Assembly (NCBI RefSeq): GCF_004912155.1
Contig: NZ_STGX01000014.1
Location: forward strand, 134,358-170,756
Source of the DNA: Glycomyces paridis
GTDB lineage: Bacteria > Actinomycetota > Actinomycetes > Mycobacteriales > Micromonosporaceae
Direction: 5' to 3'
DNA: 36,399 bases
Position 1 is the first letter of the stretch. Each line of letters opens with the position of its first letter. This document shows, in pieces, positions 15,494-22,528 of the stretch. Both the position numbers and the translations under genes were made by a program. Below the pieces are notes generated by a model. It saw only the letters and a list, made by a program, of their open reading frames with translations. It did no database searches and was not told the origin of the DNA.

Positions 15494-15539
15494 GTCGGAT
15501 GCGTAGGGCCGCAACCGAAAGCTCATGGCCGCATCCGAC
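15494..15539. other. Long inverted repeat in intergenic region
   Basis: GTCGGATGCG (15494-15503) and CGCATCCGAC (15530-15539) pair perfectly with a 26-base loop that itself contains two GGCC blocks able to pair. The smaller near-palindrome CTGCGATTCGCAG follows at 15546-15558. The 184-bp gap between tetR and the next gene contains nothing else recognisable. It may be a terminator of tetR or a structured RNA. Confidence 0.5.
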
Positions 15540-15595
15540 GGTGCCCTGCGATTCGCAGCACTGCGGGACGGGGAGTGTCGGGGTCTTGCAAGAAG

Positions 15596-15614
15596 GCGCG
15601 CGGCGACCGCGCGC
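15596..15614 (-). terminator. Hairpin after Cys-motif protein gene
   Basis: GCGCGCGG and CCGCGCGC pair over 8 bp with a CGA loop, 12 bp beyond the stop of the minus-strand gene at 15626. Confidence 0.45.
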
Positions 15615-15625
15615 GAGGAGCCTCG

Positions 15626-15940
15626 CTAACAGCGCCGCATCGGCGCCCGGAACAGCACCTCTATGTAGACGATCCGCTCGTGGACCACGTCGAGGATGAG
15701 CATTCCCTCCGCGGGGTCGAGCATGACGTTGCGGTGGCCGGGTCCGTACGGCGTCCCGGGCGGGTGCTCGGCGGTGCGGAGGCTCTGGCAGAAGTCGTCG
15801 CGGCACTCGCAGGGCGCGACCAGCCGCACGTCCCGCACCACGATCGACAGGTACCGCTCGCCGTCGGCTTCCAGCAGCCGGGCCAGCTCCTCCACGAGCT
15901 CGGGGTACACCTCGCGCACCAGCGGGTGCTCATCCTCCAT
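15626..15940 (-). CDS. Small conserved-looking protein with CxCx5C motif
   Basis: A 104-residue soluble protein, function unknown. The chain begins MEDEHPLVREVYPELVEELA and continues with a beta-rich part. Its most striking feature is PCECRDDFCQS, three cysteines with an acidic pair, a plausible Zn or Fe site. GPGHRNVMLD and the strand MLILDVVHERIVYIEVLF follow. It reminds me of hypothetical proteins seen widely in actinomycetes, but this is memory, not a search. I chose ATG 15940, where the motif-bearing domain starts; the long frame upstream looks non-coding. TATGCT at 15954-15949 is eight bases upstream, with no ribosome site. It is divergent from the phosphatase. Confidence 0.7.
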   Translation of the reverse strand: MEDEHPLVREVYPELVEELARLLEADGERYLSIVVRDVRLVAPCECRDDFCQSLRTAEHPPGTPYGPGHRNVMLDPAEGMLILDVVHERIVYIEVLFRAPMRRC

Positions 15941-16010
15941 GAACACCGAGCATAGCGGCGCCGGTCGAGCCGCCCGGCTACCCTGGTGTGCCCGCATCCG
16001 GAAGGACCCC

Positions 16011-16622
16011 ATGCCGACACTCGCGCTGCCCGACTGCCGCAACGCCCGCGACCTCGCGGGCACCCCGCTCCCCGGCGGCCGCGCGGTCGAGCCCGGGGCA
16101 CTCCTCCGCTCGGACAACCACGACCGTCTCACCCCCGAAGGCGTCGCCGCCGTCCGCGCCCTCGGCGTCGCCCGCATCGTGGATCTGCGGCACCGCTGGG
16201 AGGCCGAGGCGTTCCCGAGCCCGTTTCGCGGCGACCCCGTCTATCGCAACGTCCCGATGGAAGGCGAGGACACCGATCTCGCCGCGGTGGACGACGGCCG
16301 TGTCCTCCTCGACCGCTTCCCGGCCGAGACGGCCGCCGCCTTCGGCGCCGTCGCGAAGGCACCACCGGGCCCGGTCCTCGTGCACTGCCATGCGGGGCGC
16401 GACCGCACGGGCACCCTCATCGCGCTCCTTCTCGCCGTCGCGGGCGCCGACGCCGCGGCGATCGCCGACGACTACGCGCTCACGCCCGGCGCCGAGCGCG
16501 GCGCCATGATCGGCCTCCTCGACCACCTCGACCGCCGGTACGGCGGCGCACGCGCCTACCTCGCCGGCGCCGGAGTCTCCGCCGCGCAGCTCGACGCCGC
16601 CGTGCTCCGGTTGGGCGGGTGA
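16011..16622 (+). CDS. Tyrosine/dual-specificity phosphatase-like protein
   Basis: A 203-residue cytosolic phosphatase of the Y_phosphatase3 (PTP-like) type. NARDLAGTPLPGGRAVEPGALLRSD is the characteristic N-terminal block, RIVDLRHRWEAE the general-acid side region, and VLVHCHAGRDRTG the phosphate-binding loop: Cys126 is the nucleophile and Arg132 the phosphate ligand (CX5R). Substrates in this family are phosphotyrosine, phosphoserine or phosphoinositides. ATG 16011 has GAAGGA about five bases upstream. Its stop overlaps the start of the next gene (GTGA), so the two are co-translated. Confidence 0.88.
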   Translation: MPTLALPDCRNARDLAGTPLPGGRAVEPGALLRSDNHDRLTPEGVAAVRALGVARIVDLRHRWEAEAFPSPFRGDPVYRNVPMEGEDTDLAAVDDGRVLLDRFPAETAAAFGAVAKAPPGPVLVHCHAGRDRTGTLIALLLAVAGADAAAIADDYALTPGAERGAMIGLLDHLDRRYGGARAYLAGAGVSAAQLDAAVLRLGG

Positions 16623-17476
16623 TCGTGGACGAGTTGTTCGCGCCGTTGGGCGCCAAGGCGTTCGCGCACATCCGGGACCTCGCCGACGGGCGGGGGATCG
16701 GTGTGGGGGAGGAAGAGCCGGTCATTCTCGTGTCCGTGGTGAAGCTGTTCATCGCCTGGGAGTTCCGGTGCCAGGTCGAGGAAGGGCTCATCGACCCGGC
16801 CGCGCCCGTCCGCGTCACGGCCGCCGACCGGCTCGGCGGGACCGGGACCGCCGGGTTCCGGCACGACGCGCACATCGCCGCATGGGACCTCGCGGCGCTC
16901 ATGATGGAGGTCTCCGACAACACGGCCGCCGACCTCGTCGCCGGGCTCCTCGGGCCCGGCGCGCTCCGGGGGCTGCCCGCCCGGCTCGGGCTCAAGCGCA
17001 CCAGGCTCATCGGCCCGCCCCGCGCCATCCTCGAAGACGTCGCCAGGGACCTCGACATCGCCGACCTCGAAGCCCTCGCGCACGTCCTCGCCAGCGGCGC
17101 CGTCTCGACCGCCGAACTGCGCGGCACGAGCGCCTGGGACCCCATGCGCACCAACGCCTCCACTCCCGCCGACATGACCGCGTTCCTGCGCCTGATCTGG
17201 AACGGCCCCGCCGCCGTCGCCGCCGACCTGCGCGCCTGGACCGCCCGCCAGCTCACCGGCGGGCGCCTCTCCCGCCTCGCCCCCAGCGAGGTCCGCGTGT
17301 TCGGCCGCTCCGGCTCGCTTCCGGGCTGGCGCAACGAGGTCGCCGTCTGGGAGTGGCCCGACGGCAGGCGCCACGCCATCGCCGTCTTCGTCCAGGTCAC
17401 GCGCGACAACACCCGAGAGGTCGAGCTCGCCATGAGCCGCGCCGCGCTCGCCCTGACCGAACGCCTCGGTCAGTAG
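16619..17476 (+). CDS. Class A beta-lactamase-fold serine hydrolase, cytosolic
   Basis: A 285-residue protein of the PF13354-like serine-hydrolase/beta-lactamase family. It has Ser39-Val-Val-Lys42 (SxxK nucleophile and base), Ser99-Asp-Asn101 (SDN loop) and an RSGSLPGW segment near residue 230 in place of the KTG box. Unlike secreted beta-lactamases, the N-terminus (MIVDELFAPLGAKAFAHIRD) has no signal peptide and starts immediately before the fold. The start is the GTG at 16619 whose last two bases fall in the phosphatase stop; a second GTG two codons on is possible. A true penicillinase acting in the periplasm is unlikely; a cytosolic esterase/peptidase is plausible. Its 3' end overlaps that of the stub lysR gene by 7 bp. 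Confidence 0.8.
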   Translation: MIVDELFAPLGAKAFAHIRDLADGRGIGVGEEEPVILVSVVKLFIAWEFRCQVEEGLIDPAAPVRVTAADRLGGTGTAGFRHDAHIAAWDLAALMMEVSDNTAADLVAGLLGPGALRGLPARLGLKRTRLIGPPRAILEDVARDLDIADLEALAHVLASGAVSTAELRGTSAWDPMRTNASTPADMTAFLRLIWNGPAAVAADLRAWTARQLTGGRLSRLAPSEVRVFGRSGSLPGWRNEVAVWEWPDGRRHAIAVFVQVTRDNTREVELAMSRAALALTERLGQ

Positions 17477-17778
17477 ATCTCGGTCCACGGGCGCGGCGGG
17501 TCCGCCGGGTCGGCCTCGGCCGCGCGGCGCACCAGCTCCCGCATCCGCCGGTGCCGCTTCAACAGGTCCGGCGCCTCCCGCATGAGCACGTGCCCGGCCG
17601 GGGTGAGCCGGACGCGGCCGCCCGAGCGGTCGAACAGGTCCGCTTCGAGCTCCTTCTCCAGGCGCCGGATGCGCTGGCTCAGCGGCGGCTGCTCCATGCC
17701 GAGCCGCTCCGCGGCCCGACCGAAGTGACGTTCTTCACCAACCACCAGGAAGCATTCCAAGTGCCGCATGATGTCCAC
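17470..17778 (-). CDS. LysR-family HTH regulator lacking effector domain
   Basis: A 102-residue protein. Residues 1-62 are a complete LysR winged helix: MDIMRHLECFLVVGEERHFGRAAERLGMEQPPLSQRIRRLEKELEADLFDR. After GRVRLTPAGHVLMREA, part of the linker helix remains, and the chain stops where a full LysR protein would begin its 200-residue ligand domain. The C-terminal end is clean (PADPPRPWTEIY), and the convergent gene begins at once, so this may be a natural short form or a truncation. It is divergent from the paired metallo-hydrolase genes with a large palindrome between, so it could still dimerise and bind there. Confidence 0.8.
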   Translation of the reverse strand: MDIMRHLECFLVVGEERHFGRAAERLGMEQPPLSQRIRRLEKELEADLFDRSGGRVRLTPAGHVLMREAPDLLKRHRRMRELVRRAAEADPADPPRPWTEIY

Positions 17779-17787
17779 GCGGCAACG

Positions 17788-17825
17788 ATATCAACACGCG
17801 TATCGGCCGATTCGCGTGTTGATAT
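17788..17825. promoter_or_regulatory. 38-bp nested palindrome (LysR-box candidate)
   Basis: Thirteen-base arms ATATCAACACGCG (17788-17800) and CGCGTGTTGATAT (17813-17825) pair perfectly. The centre, ATCGGCCGAT (17802-17811), is itself a perfect palindrome, so only one T-T pair breaks the 38 bp. It is 10 bp from the lysR start and 37 bp from the metallo-hydrolase start. Confidence 0.85.
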
Positions 17826-17861
17826 TGGACGGTCGGCCGGAACCGGGCTTGACTGTCCGCC

Positions 17862-18821
17862 ATGACCACGACCCATGACTCGACCCCGTCCCTTCGCCGC
17901 CGAGGCCTCCTCAAGGGCACCGGCGCCGCCGCCATCGCCACCGCCGCGGGGGGAGGCGGCCTCGCCGCCGCCCAGGCCGCGAGCCCGACCGTGCGCCTGC
18001 GCTGGCTCGGCACGAACGCCTGGGAGCTGAGCACCGACACCGCCACCGTCCTCATCGACCCGTGGGTGAGCCGCTTCCCGACCGGCGCCTACACGCCCGA
18101 GGGCGCCGACCCCGAGACCGAGATCGAGGTCCACCGGGACGTCGTGGACGAGCACCTGCCGAAGGCCGACACCATCCTCGTCACGCACGGGCACTGGGAC
18201 CACATCGCCGACGTGCCCTACGTCGCCGAGAAGACCGGCGCCACGGTGCTCGGGACCGAGACCCACCTCAACCTGCTGCGCGCCATGGACGCCCCGGCCG
18301 AGCAGCTCTCGCAGGTCGTCGGCGGCGAGCTGTACCGCTTCACGAACGAGGCGGGCGCCGAGTACACCGTGGAGGTCTTCAAGTCCTCCCACTCCACCCG
18401 CGGCGAGCACAAGCAGATCCAGTTCGGCGGCACCCTGCCTGGCCGGGCCCCCAAGCGCCCCAAGCGGATCAAGGACCTCGTGGAGGGCGGCAGCCTCACC
18501 TACCTAGTCGACTTCGGCGGCGTGTCGTTCTTCAACCTCGGCTCGGCGAGCTTCCACGAGCACGAGATCGAGGGCATCCGCCCCACGGTCCTGTTCCTCC
18601 AGCCCGGCGGCGGCCACTCGCCCGACTTCGTGGAGCGCCTGCTCGCCGCCACCGGCTACCCGCCGTACGTGGTCGCCTCCCACTGGGACGACTTCGACGA
18701 GCCGCTCACCGAGCCGGCCGAGATCGGCGCGGACTGGAGGCCGCTGCGCGACCGCGTGGCCGCCGCGAGCCCCGACACCGAGTTCATCGTCATCGACCAC
18801 CTGGAGAGCCATGAGTTCTGA
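17862..18821 (+). CDS. Tat-exported metallo-beta-lactamase-fold hydrolase
   Basis: A 319-residue protein. Residues 1-40 are a Tat signal (LRRRGLLKG twin-arginine motif, hydrophobic core GTGAAAIATAAGGGGLAAA, then AQAAS). The mature domain is an MBL hydrolase of the L-ascorbate-6-phosphate-lactonase/UlaG-like type: WLGTNAWEL, VLIDPWVSRF, the metal site THGHWDHIAD (HxHxDH), later His in SSHSTRG and in SHWDDFDEP. The next gene is a cytosolic sister; the two overlap by 11 bp and share long runs of identical sequence. An envelope role in detoxifying or processing a lactone or phosphate ester is plausible but not shown. Confidence 0.88.
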   Translation: MTTTHDSTPSLRRRGLLKGTGAAAIATAAGGGGLAAAQAASPTVRLRWLGTNAWELSTDTATVLIDPWVSRFPTGAYTPEGADPETEIEVHRDVVDEHLPKADTILVTHGHWDHIADVPYVAEKTGATVLGTETHLNLLRAMDAPAEQLSQVVGGELYRFTNEAGAEYTVEVFKSSHSTRGEHKQIQFGGTLPGRAPKRPKRIKDLVEGGSLTYLVDFGGVSFFNLGSASFHEHEIEGIRPTVLFLQPGGGHSPDFVERLLAATGYPPYVVASHWDDFDEPLTEPAEIGADWRPLRDRVAAASPDTEFIVIDHLESHEF

Positions 18822-19644
18822 GGTCACCGTCCGCTGGCTCGGCACCAACGCCTGGGAGGTCACAGGAGGTGCGGGCACCTTCCTGGTCGACCCGTACCTC
18901 TCGCGCACCTACACCGGCGCCACCGTCGAAGGCGCCTTCGACCCGAAGACCCGGCTCACCGTGGACGAGGCGGCCGTGGACGCGCACGTCGGCGCCGCCG
19001 ACGCGATCCTGGTGACCCACGGCCACTTCGACCACATCGCCGACATCCCGTACGTCGCCGAGAAGACCGGCGCCACCGTGCTCGGCACCGAGACCCACCT
19101 CAACCTGCTGCGGGCCATGGGAGCGCCCGAGGCGCAGCTCGCCCAGGTCGGCGGCGGGGAGCTGTACCGGTTCGAGGACTGGACCGTCGAGGTCTTCCCG
19201 GCCTCGCACGGGGTCTCCGGCAGGCACAAGTCGCTGCTGTTCCCCGGGACGCGGCCGGGCCCGGCCCCGAAGCGGCCCGAGCGGATCGAGGACCTCGTGG
19301 AGGGCGGCAGCCTCGCCTACCTGCTCACCTACGGCACCGTCTCGCTGTTCTTCAACGGCACGCCCGCCTTCCACGAGCGGGAGGTGGCCGGCATCCGCCC
19401 GACCGTCCTGTTCATGCAGGGCCCCAACCCGCACTACCCGCGCTACGAGGAGCGGATCATGGCCGCGACCGGCCACCCGCCGTACGTGATCCCGACCCAC
19501 TGGGACGACTACGAGCTGCCGCTGACCGAACCGGCCGTGGACCTCTTCGGCGCCGCGGCCCTCGGGGAGCGGCTCGCCGAGGTCAGCCCCGACTCGCGGT
19601 ACGTGCTCCTGGACCATCTGGAGTCCTTCACGATCGAGGCCTGA
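18811..19644 (+). CDS. Cytosolic metallo-beta-lactamase-fold hydrolase
   Basis: A 277-residue protein of the same UlaG-like MBL type as its upstream neighbour, but lacking a signal sequence: it begins MSSEVTVRWLGTNAWEV directly with the fold. Metal motifs: THGHFDHIADIP, ASHGVSG, THWDDYELP; the conserved stretch YVAEKTGATVLGTETHLNLL is identical to the sister apart from one or two residues. Translation starts within the upstream gene's last 11 bp, so the two are coupled. The family acts on lactones, phosphodiesters or N-acyl-phosphatidylethanolamine; no substrate can be named. The pair looks like a tandem duplication with relocation of one copy to the outside of the cell. Confidence 0.9.
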   Translation: MSSEVTVRWLGTNAWEVTGGAGTFLVDPYLSRTYTGATVEGAFDPKTRLTVDEAAVDAHVGAADAILVTHGHFDHIADIPYVAEKTGATVLGTETHLNLLRAMGAPEAQLAQVGGGELYRFEDWTVEVFPASHGVSGRHKSLLFPGTRPGPAPKRPERIEDLVEGGSLAYLLTYGTVSLFFNGTPAFHEREVAGIRPTVLFMQGPNPHYPRYEERIMAATGHPPYVIPTHWDDYELPLTEPAVDLFGAAALGERLAEVSPDSRYVLLDHLESFTIEA

Positions 19645-19665
19645 GCGACCCGCCGCGCCCGGGGG

Positions 19666-20271
19666 TCAGATCCAGCCCTGCTCCCAGGCGTGGCGGGCCG
19701 CCGCGTGCCGGGTCCGCTTGTCCAGCTTGCGCATCGCCGTCGACAGGTAGTTGCGCACCGTCCCCGGCGCGAGGTGCAGCTCCGCCGCGATCTCCTCGAT
19801 CGTGCCCCCGCCCCTGGTCGCCCGCAGCAGGTCCAGCTCCCGGTCCGTCAGCGGCGAGCGGTCCTCGGTGAGCGCCGTCGCGGCGATGTCCGGATCGATG
19901 TAGCGGCGCCCGGCCGCGATGTCGCGGATGATGCGCGCCAGCGACTCCGCGGGCGTCGTCTTCGGCACGAACCCCGACACGCCCGCCGCCAGCGCCCGGC
20001 GCAGCACGCCCGGCCGGGCGTGGCGCGTCACCAGCATGAGCCGGGTCTCGGGGGAGCGTTCGCGGATGCGCTCGGCCGCCCACAGCCCGTCGCGCGGGGG
20101 CATCTCCAGGTCCAGGACCGCCACGTCCGGGCGGTGCTCGGCGGCCAGCTCGACCGCGTCGGCGCCGTTGTCGGCCTGGGCGACCACTGCGAAGTCCGCT
20201 TCGAGTCCGAGCAGGACAGCAAGGGCCTCGCGCACCAGCGTCTCGTCGTCGGCGATGAGCAGCGAGGTCAT
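19666..20271 (-). CDS. NarL/LuxR-type response regulator (DesR-like)
   Basis: A 201-residue response regulator. The receiver has acidic residues in IADDE, the phospho-acceptor Asp54 in VLDLEMPP, and Lys in FVPKTT; the C-terminal HTH reads PLTDRELDLLRATRGGGTIEEIAAELHLAPGTVRNYLSTAMRKLDKRTR, the LuxR/GerE fold. Length is the usual one. It overlaps the histidine kinase start-to-stop by 4 bp (ATGA), a coupled pair, and the closest pairs I know are DesK/DesR-like regulators beside ABC exporters. It most likely controls the divergent ABC genes; a possible binding site is the 12-bp palindrome at 21505. Confidence 0.92.
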   Translation of the reverse strand: MTSLLIADDETLVREALAVLLGLEADFAVVAQADNGADAVELAAEHRPDVAVLDLEMPPRDGLWAAERIRERSPETRLMLVTRHARPGVLRRALAAGVSGFVPKTTPAESLARIIRDIAAGRRYIDPDIAATALTEDRSPLTDRELDLLRATRGGGTIEEIAAELHLAPGTVRNYLSTAMRKLDKRTRHAAARHAWEQGWI

Positions 20272-21488
20272 CGCCGCAGCCGCCTCGGGACCTGACGCAG
20301 GAGCCGGCGCGGCCGCGCCTGGACCGGCGGCTGCGGGCGCGGCAGCGTCCCCTTGAGGACGAACCGGTCGCCGTCGTGGGCGTGCTCGACGCTCCCGCCC
20401 GCCTCGCCGAAGCGCTCGGTCAGCATCGACAGGCCGTTGCCGTCCCCGACCGGCTCCGGAGCGCCGTTGTTGGTGACCGTCACCGTCACCGAGGCGTCGA
20501 CCTCCACGATGGACACGTTCGCGGCGGTCGGCTCGGCGTGCCGGATGAGGTTCGTCGTCGCCTCCCGCACCAGCAGGCCCAGCAGCCGCTCGGTGTCCTC
20601 GTCGAGCCGCGGCGCGGCGTCCGGCACCGTCGCCTGCACGCCCGCCGACTTCAGAATCCTCGCGGCCGAATCGATCTCGTCGGCCAGCGCCACCTTCCGG
20701 TAGCCGCCCACGACCGCCCGCGTGTCCTTCAGCGCATCCCGCGCCAGGTCCTCGACCGCGCGCATCTCCGCGGCGGCCCGGTCGGCGTCCACCTCAAGCA
20801 GCCGCCGCGCGACCTGGGACTTCAACGCGATCGCCTGGAGGTTCCCGCCCTGCACGTCGTGCAGCTCCCCGGCGAACCGCAGCCGCTCCTCGGCCACCGC
20901 CAACTCCGCCGCCACCCCGCGGGCCGTCTCCAGCTCGCGCGCCACCTGGTAGTGCCACAGCTGGCAGACGATCCCGCCCGCGATCGCCGGCACCAGCAGC
21001 ACCGACATGAACACCGCCTCGCGTTCCATCAGGCCCGCCTGCGCCAGCACCGCCGCAGCGGCCAGCGCCGCGCCCCAACCTGCCAGCAGCGCCCGCGCCC
21101 GCTTCCCCGGCGCCGCCCACAGGGCCGCCTCCGCGACCAGCAGGCCCGCCGGGGCCGCCCACGCGGGGCCGACCGAGGACTGCCGCGCCTCGACCACAGC
21201 GCCGGCCACCAGCATCGCCAGCGAAGCGCCCCAGAAGATCCGCCGCCGCCACCTGCCCTGCCCGTGCCAGTGCAGCGCCAGCGCCGTCGTGCAGAACGCC
21301 GCCGAGGCCGTCGCCGCGCCGGCCGCCAGCGGCAGCGCCGTGCCGTCCAGTCGGGCGCCCGCCAGGAACAGCGCCGCAGCGAACAGCGCCATCGGGCCCG
21401 AACCGATCAGGGTGAAGAACGTGTAGTGGCGCAGGCGGCTCAAATCACGCGCGGGACGCTCATCTCTCAGGGACACCCCGCGATTCAA
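20268..21488 (-). CDS. Sensor histidine kinase (DesK-like)
   Basis: A 406-residue integral membrane kinase with 5-6 N-terminal helices (residues about 20-185) and no extracytosolic domain, as in DesK. The HisKA_3 box is ELHDVQGGNLQAIALKSQVA with phospho-His near 210; the HATPase has LLGLLVREATTNLIRHAEP (N-box), VTVTNNGAP and GNGLSMLTERFGEAGG (G boxes). The start is uncertain: TTG 21488 or GTG 21476, none with a strong ribosome site. It is co-encoded with the response regulator and divergent from the ABC-2 exporter genes, whose expression or substrate it may sense through the membrane. Confidence 0.9.
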   Translation of the reverse strand: MNRGVSLRDERPARDLSRLRHYTFFTLIGSGPMALFAAALFLAGARLDGTALPLAAGAATASAAFCTTALALHWHGQGRWRRRIFWGASLAMLVAGAVVEARQSSVGPAWAAPAGLLVAEAALWAAPGKRARALLAGWGAALAAAAVLAQAGLMEREAVFMSVLLVPAIAGGIVCQLWHYQVARELETARGVAAELAVAEERLRFAGELHDVQGGNLQAIALKSQVARRLLEVDADRAAAEMRAVEDLARDALKDTRAVVGGYRKVALADEIDSAARILKSAGVQATVPDAAPRLDEDTERLLGLLVREATTNLIRHAEPTAANVSIVEVDASVTVTVTNNGAPEPVGDGNGLSMLTERFGEAGGSVEHAHDGDRFVLKGTLPRPQPPVQARPRRLLRQVPRRLRR

Positions 21489-21504
21489 CCACCCGCGCCC
21501 CGCA

Positions 21505-21516
21505 TGACATCTGTCA
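21505..21516. promoter_or_regulatory. Candidate LuxR-type response regulator site
   Basis: TGACATCTGTCA has perfect 5-bp arms (TGACA, TGTCA) around TC. It lies between the kinase and the ABC genes, 16 bp from the kinase start and 83 bp from the ATPase start, in the position expected for DesR-like control. A single short palindrome in a GC-rich genome, hence moderate confidence. Confidence 0.45.
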
Positions 21517-21598
21517 GCTCGACCGGCACCCGGATCTCACCGCGACCGGTGCGCATTCGGCACTACCGGCCCCGCCCCCGCGCCGGAAGGATCGAACC

Positions 21599-22528
21599 AT
21601 GACCACCACGACCGGCCCGGCCTTCCCCGCAGTGGACGTCCGCGGCCTCACCTGCCGGTACGGCGCCTTCACCGCCGTCGACGACGTCTCCTTCGCCGTC
21701 CACCCCGGCGAGCTGTTCGCCCTCCTCGGCACCAACGGCGCGGGCAAGACCACCACCGTCGAGACCGCGCTCGGGCTGCGCCGCCCCGCCGCCGGCACCG
21801 TCGCCGTCCTCGACCGCGACCCCGCCCGCCACCGCCGCGACCTCGCCCGGCGCGTCGCCGCCATCGGCCAGGAGACCGGCTTCGCCGAGGGCCTCACCGT
21901 CGCCGAGACCCTCCGGCTGTGGACCGACCTGCACCGCCTGCCCCCGCGCCCCGCCGCCCTCGACCGCGTCGACCTCGCCCACCGCGCCGACCTCCGCGTC
22001 GGCGACCTCTCCGGCGGCGAACGGCGCCGCCTCGACCTCGCGCTCGCCGCCGCGACCGAGCCCGAAGTCCTCTTCGCCGACGAACCCACCCCCGGCCTCG
22101 ACCCCGCCTCGCGGCGGCGCACCTGGGACCTCCTGCGCGACCTCACCGCCGCCGGGACCGCCGTCGTCCTCACCACCCACTACCTCGACGAGGCCGCCGA
22201 ACTCGCCGACCACGTCGCCATCATGGACCGCGGCAGGATCGTCCGCTTCGGCACCGTCGCCGAGGTCACCGCCGCACACGAAGCCCGGATCACCATGCGC
22301 CCCGAACCGTTCGACCCACTAGACCTGCCCCCGCTCGAAGGGCGGACCGCGATCGACGGCGACACGCTCACCGTCCGCACCACCGCCCTCCAGGCCGACC
22401 TCCACCGCCTCCTCGACTGGGCGGCCCGCACCGGCGTCGACCTCGGCGACCTCAAGGCCGGCCCCGCCACCCTCGACGAGGTCTTCGCCGAACTCGAATC
22501 CGCCCGCACCGAACGGACCCGCGCATGA
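21599..22528 (+). CDS. ABC-2 exporter ATP-binding protein
   Basis: A 309-residue ABC ATPase. Walker A is LGTNGAGKTTT, signature LSGGERRRLDLALA, Walker B VLFADEPTPGLD with the catalytic Glu in DEP (the usual second T of DEPTTGLD is Pro), and the H-loop is TTHYLDEAAELAD. A C-terminal extension of about 80 residues is typical of the DrrA/CcmA antibiotic-export type. The start has AAGGA a few bases upstream. It forms an operon with the permease, which overlaps it by 4 bp (ATGA), and is divergent from the DesK-like sensor pair. Substrate is unknown; lipid or drug is likely. Confidence 0.93.
   Translation: MTTTTGPAFPAVDVRGLTCRYGAFTAVDDVSFAVHPGELFALLGTNGAGKTTTVETALGLRRPAAGTVAVLDRDPARHRRDLARRVAAIGQETGFAEGLTVAETLRLWTDLHRLPPRPAALDRVDLAHRADLRVGDLSGGERRRLDLALAAATEPEVLFADEPTPGLDPASRRRTWDLLRDLTAAGTAVVLTTHYLDEAAELADHVAIMDRGRIVRFGTVAEVTAAHEARITMRPEPFDPLDLPPLEGRTAIDGDTLTVRTTALQADLHRLLDWAARTGVDLGDLKAGPATLDEVFAELESARTERTRA

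Noticed and set aside
16011..17778. Beta-lactamase plus lysR as an AmpC/AmpR-type resistance module
   Set aside because: The hydrolase has class A-like motifs, no signal peptide, is convergent with the regulator rather than divergent, and the regulator is a stub that faces the metallo-hydrolase genes.
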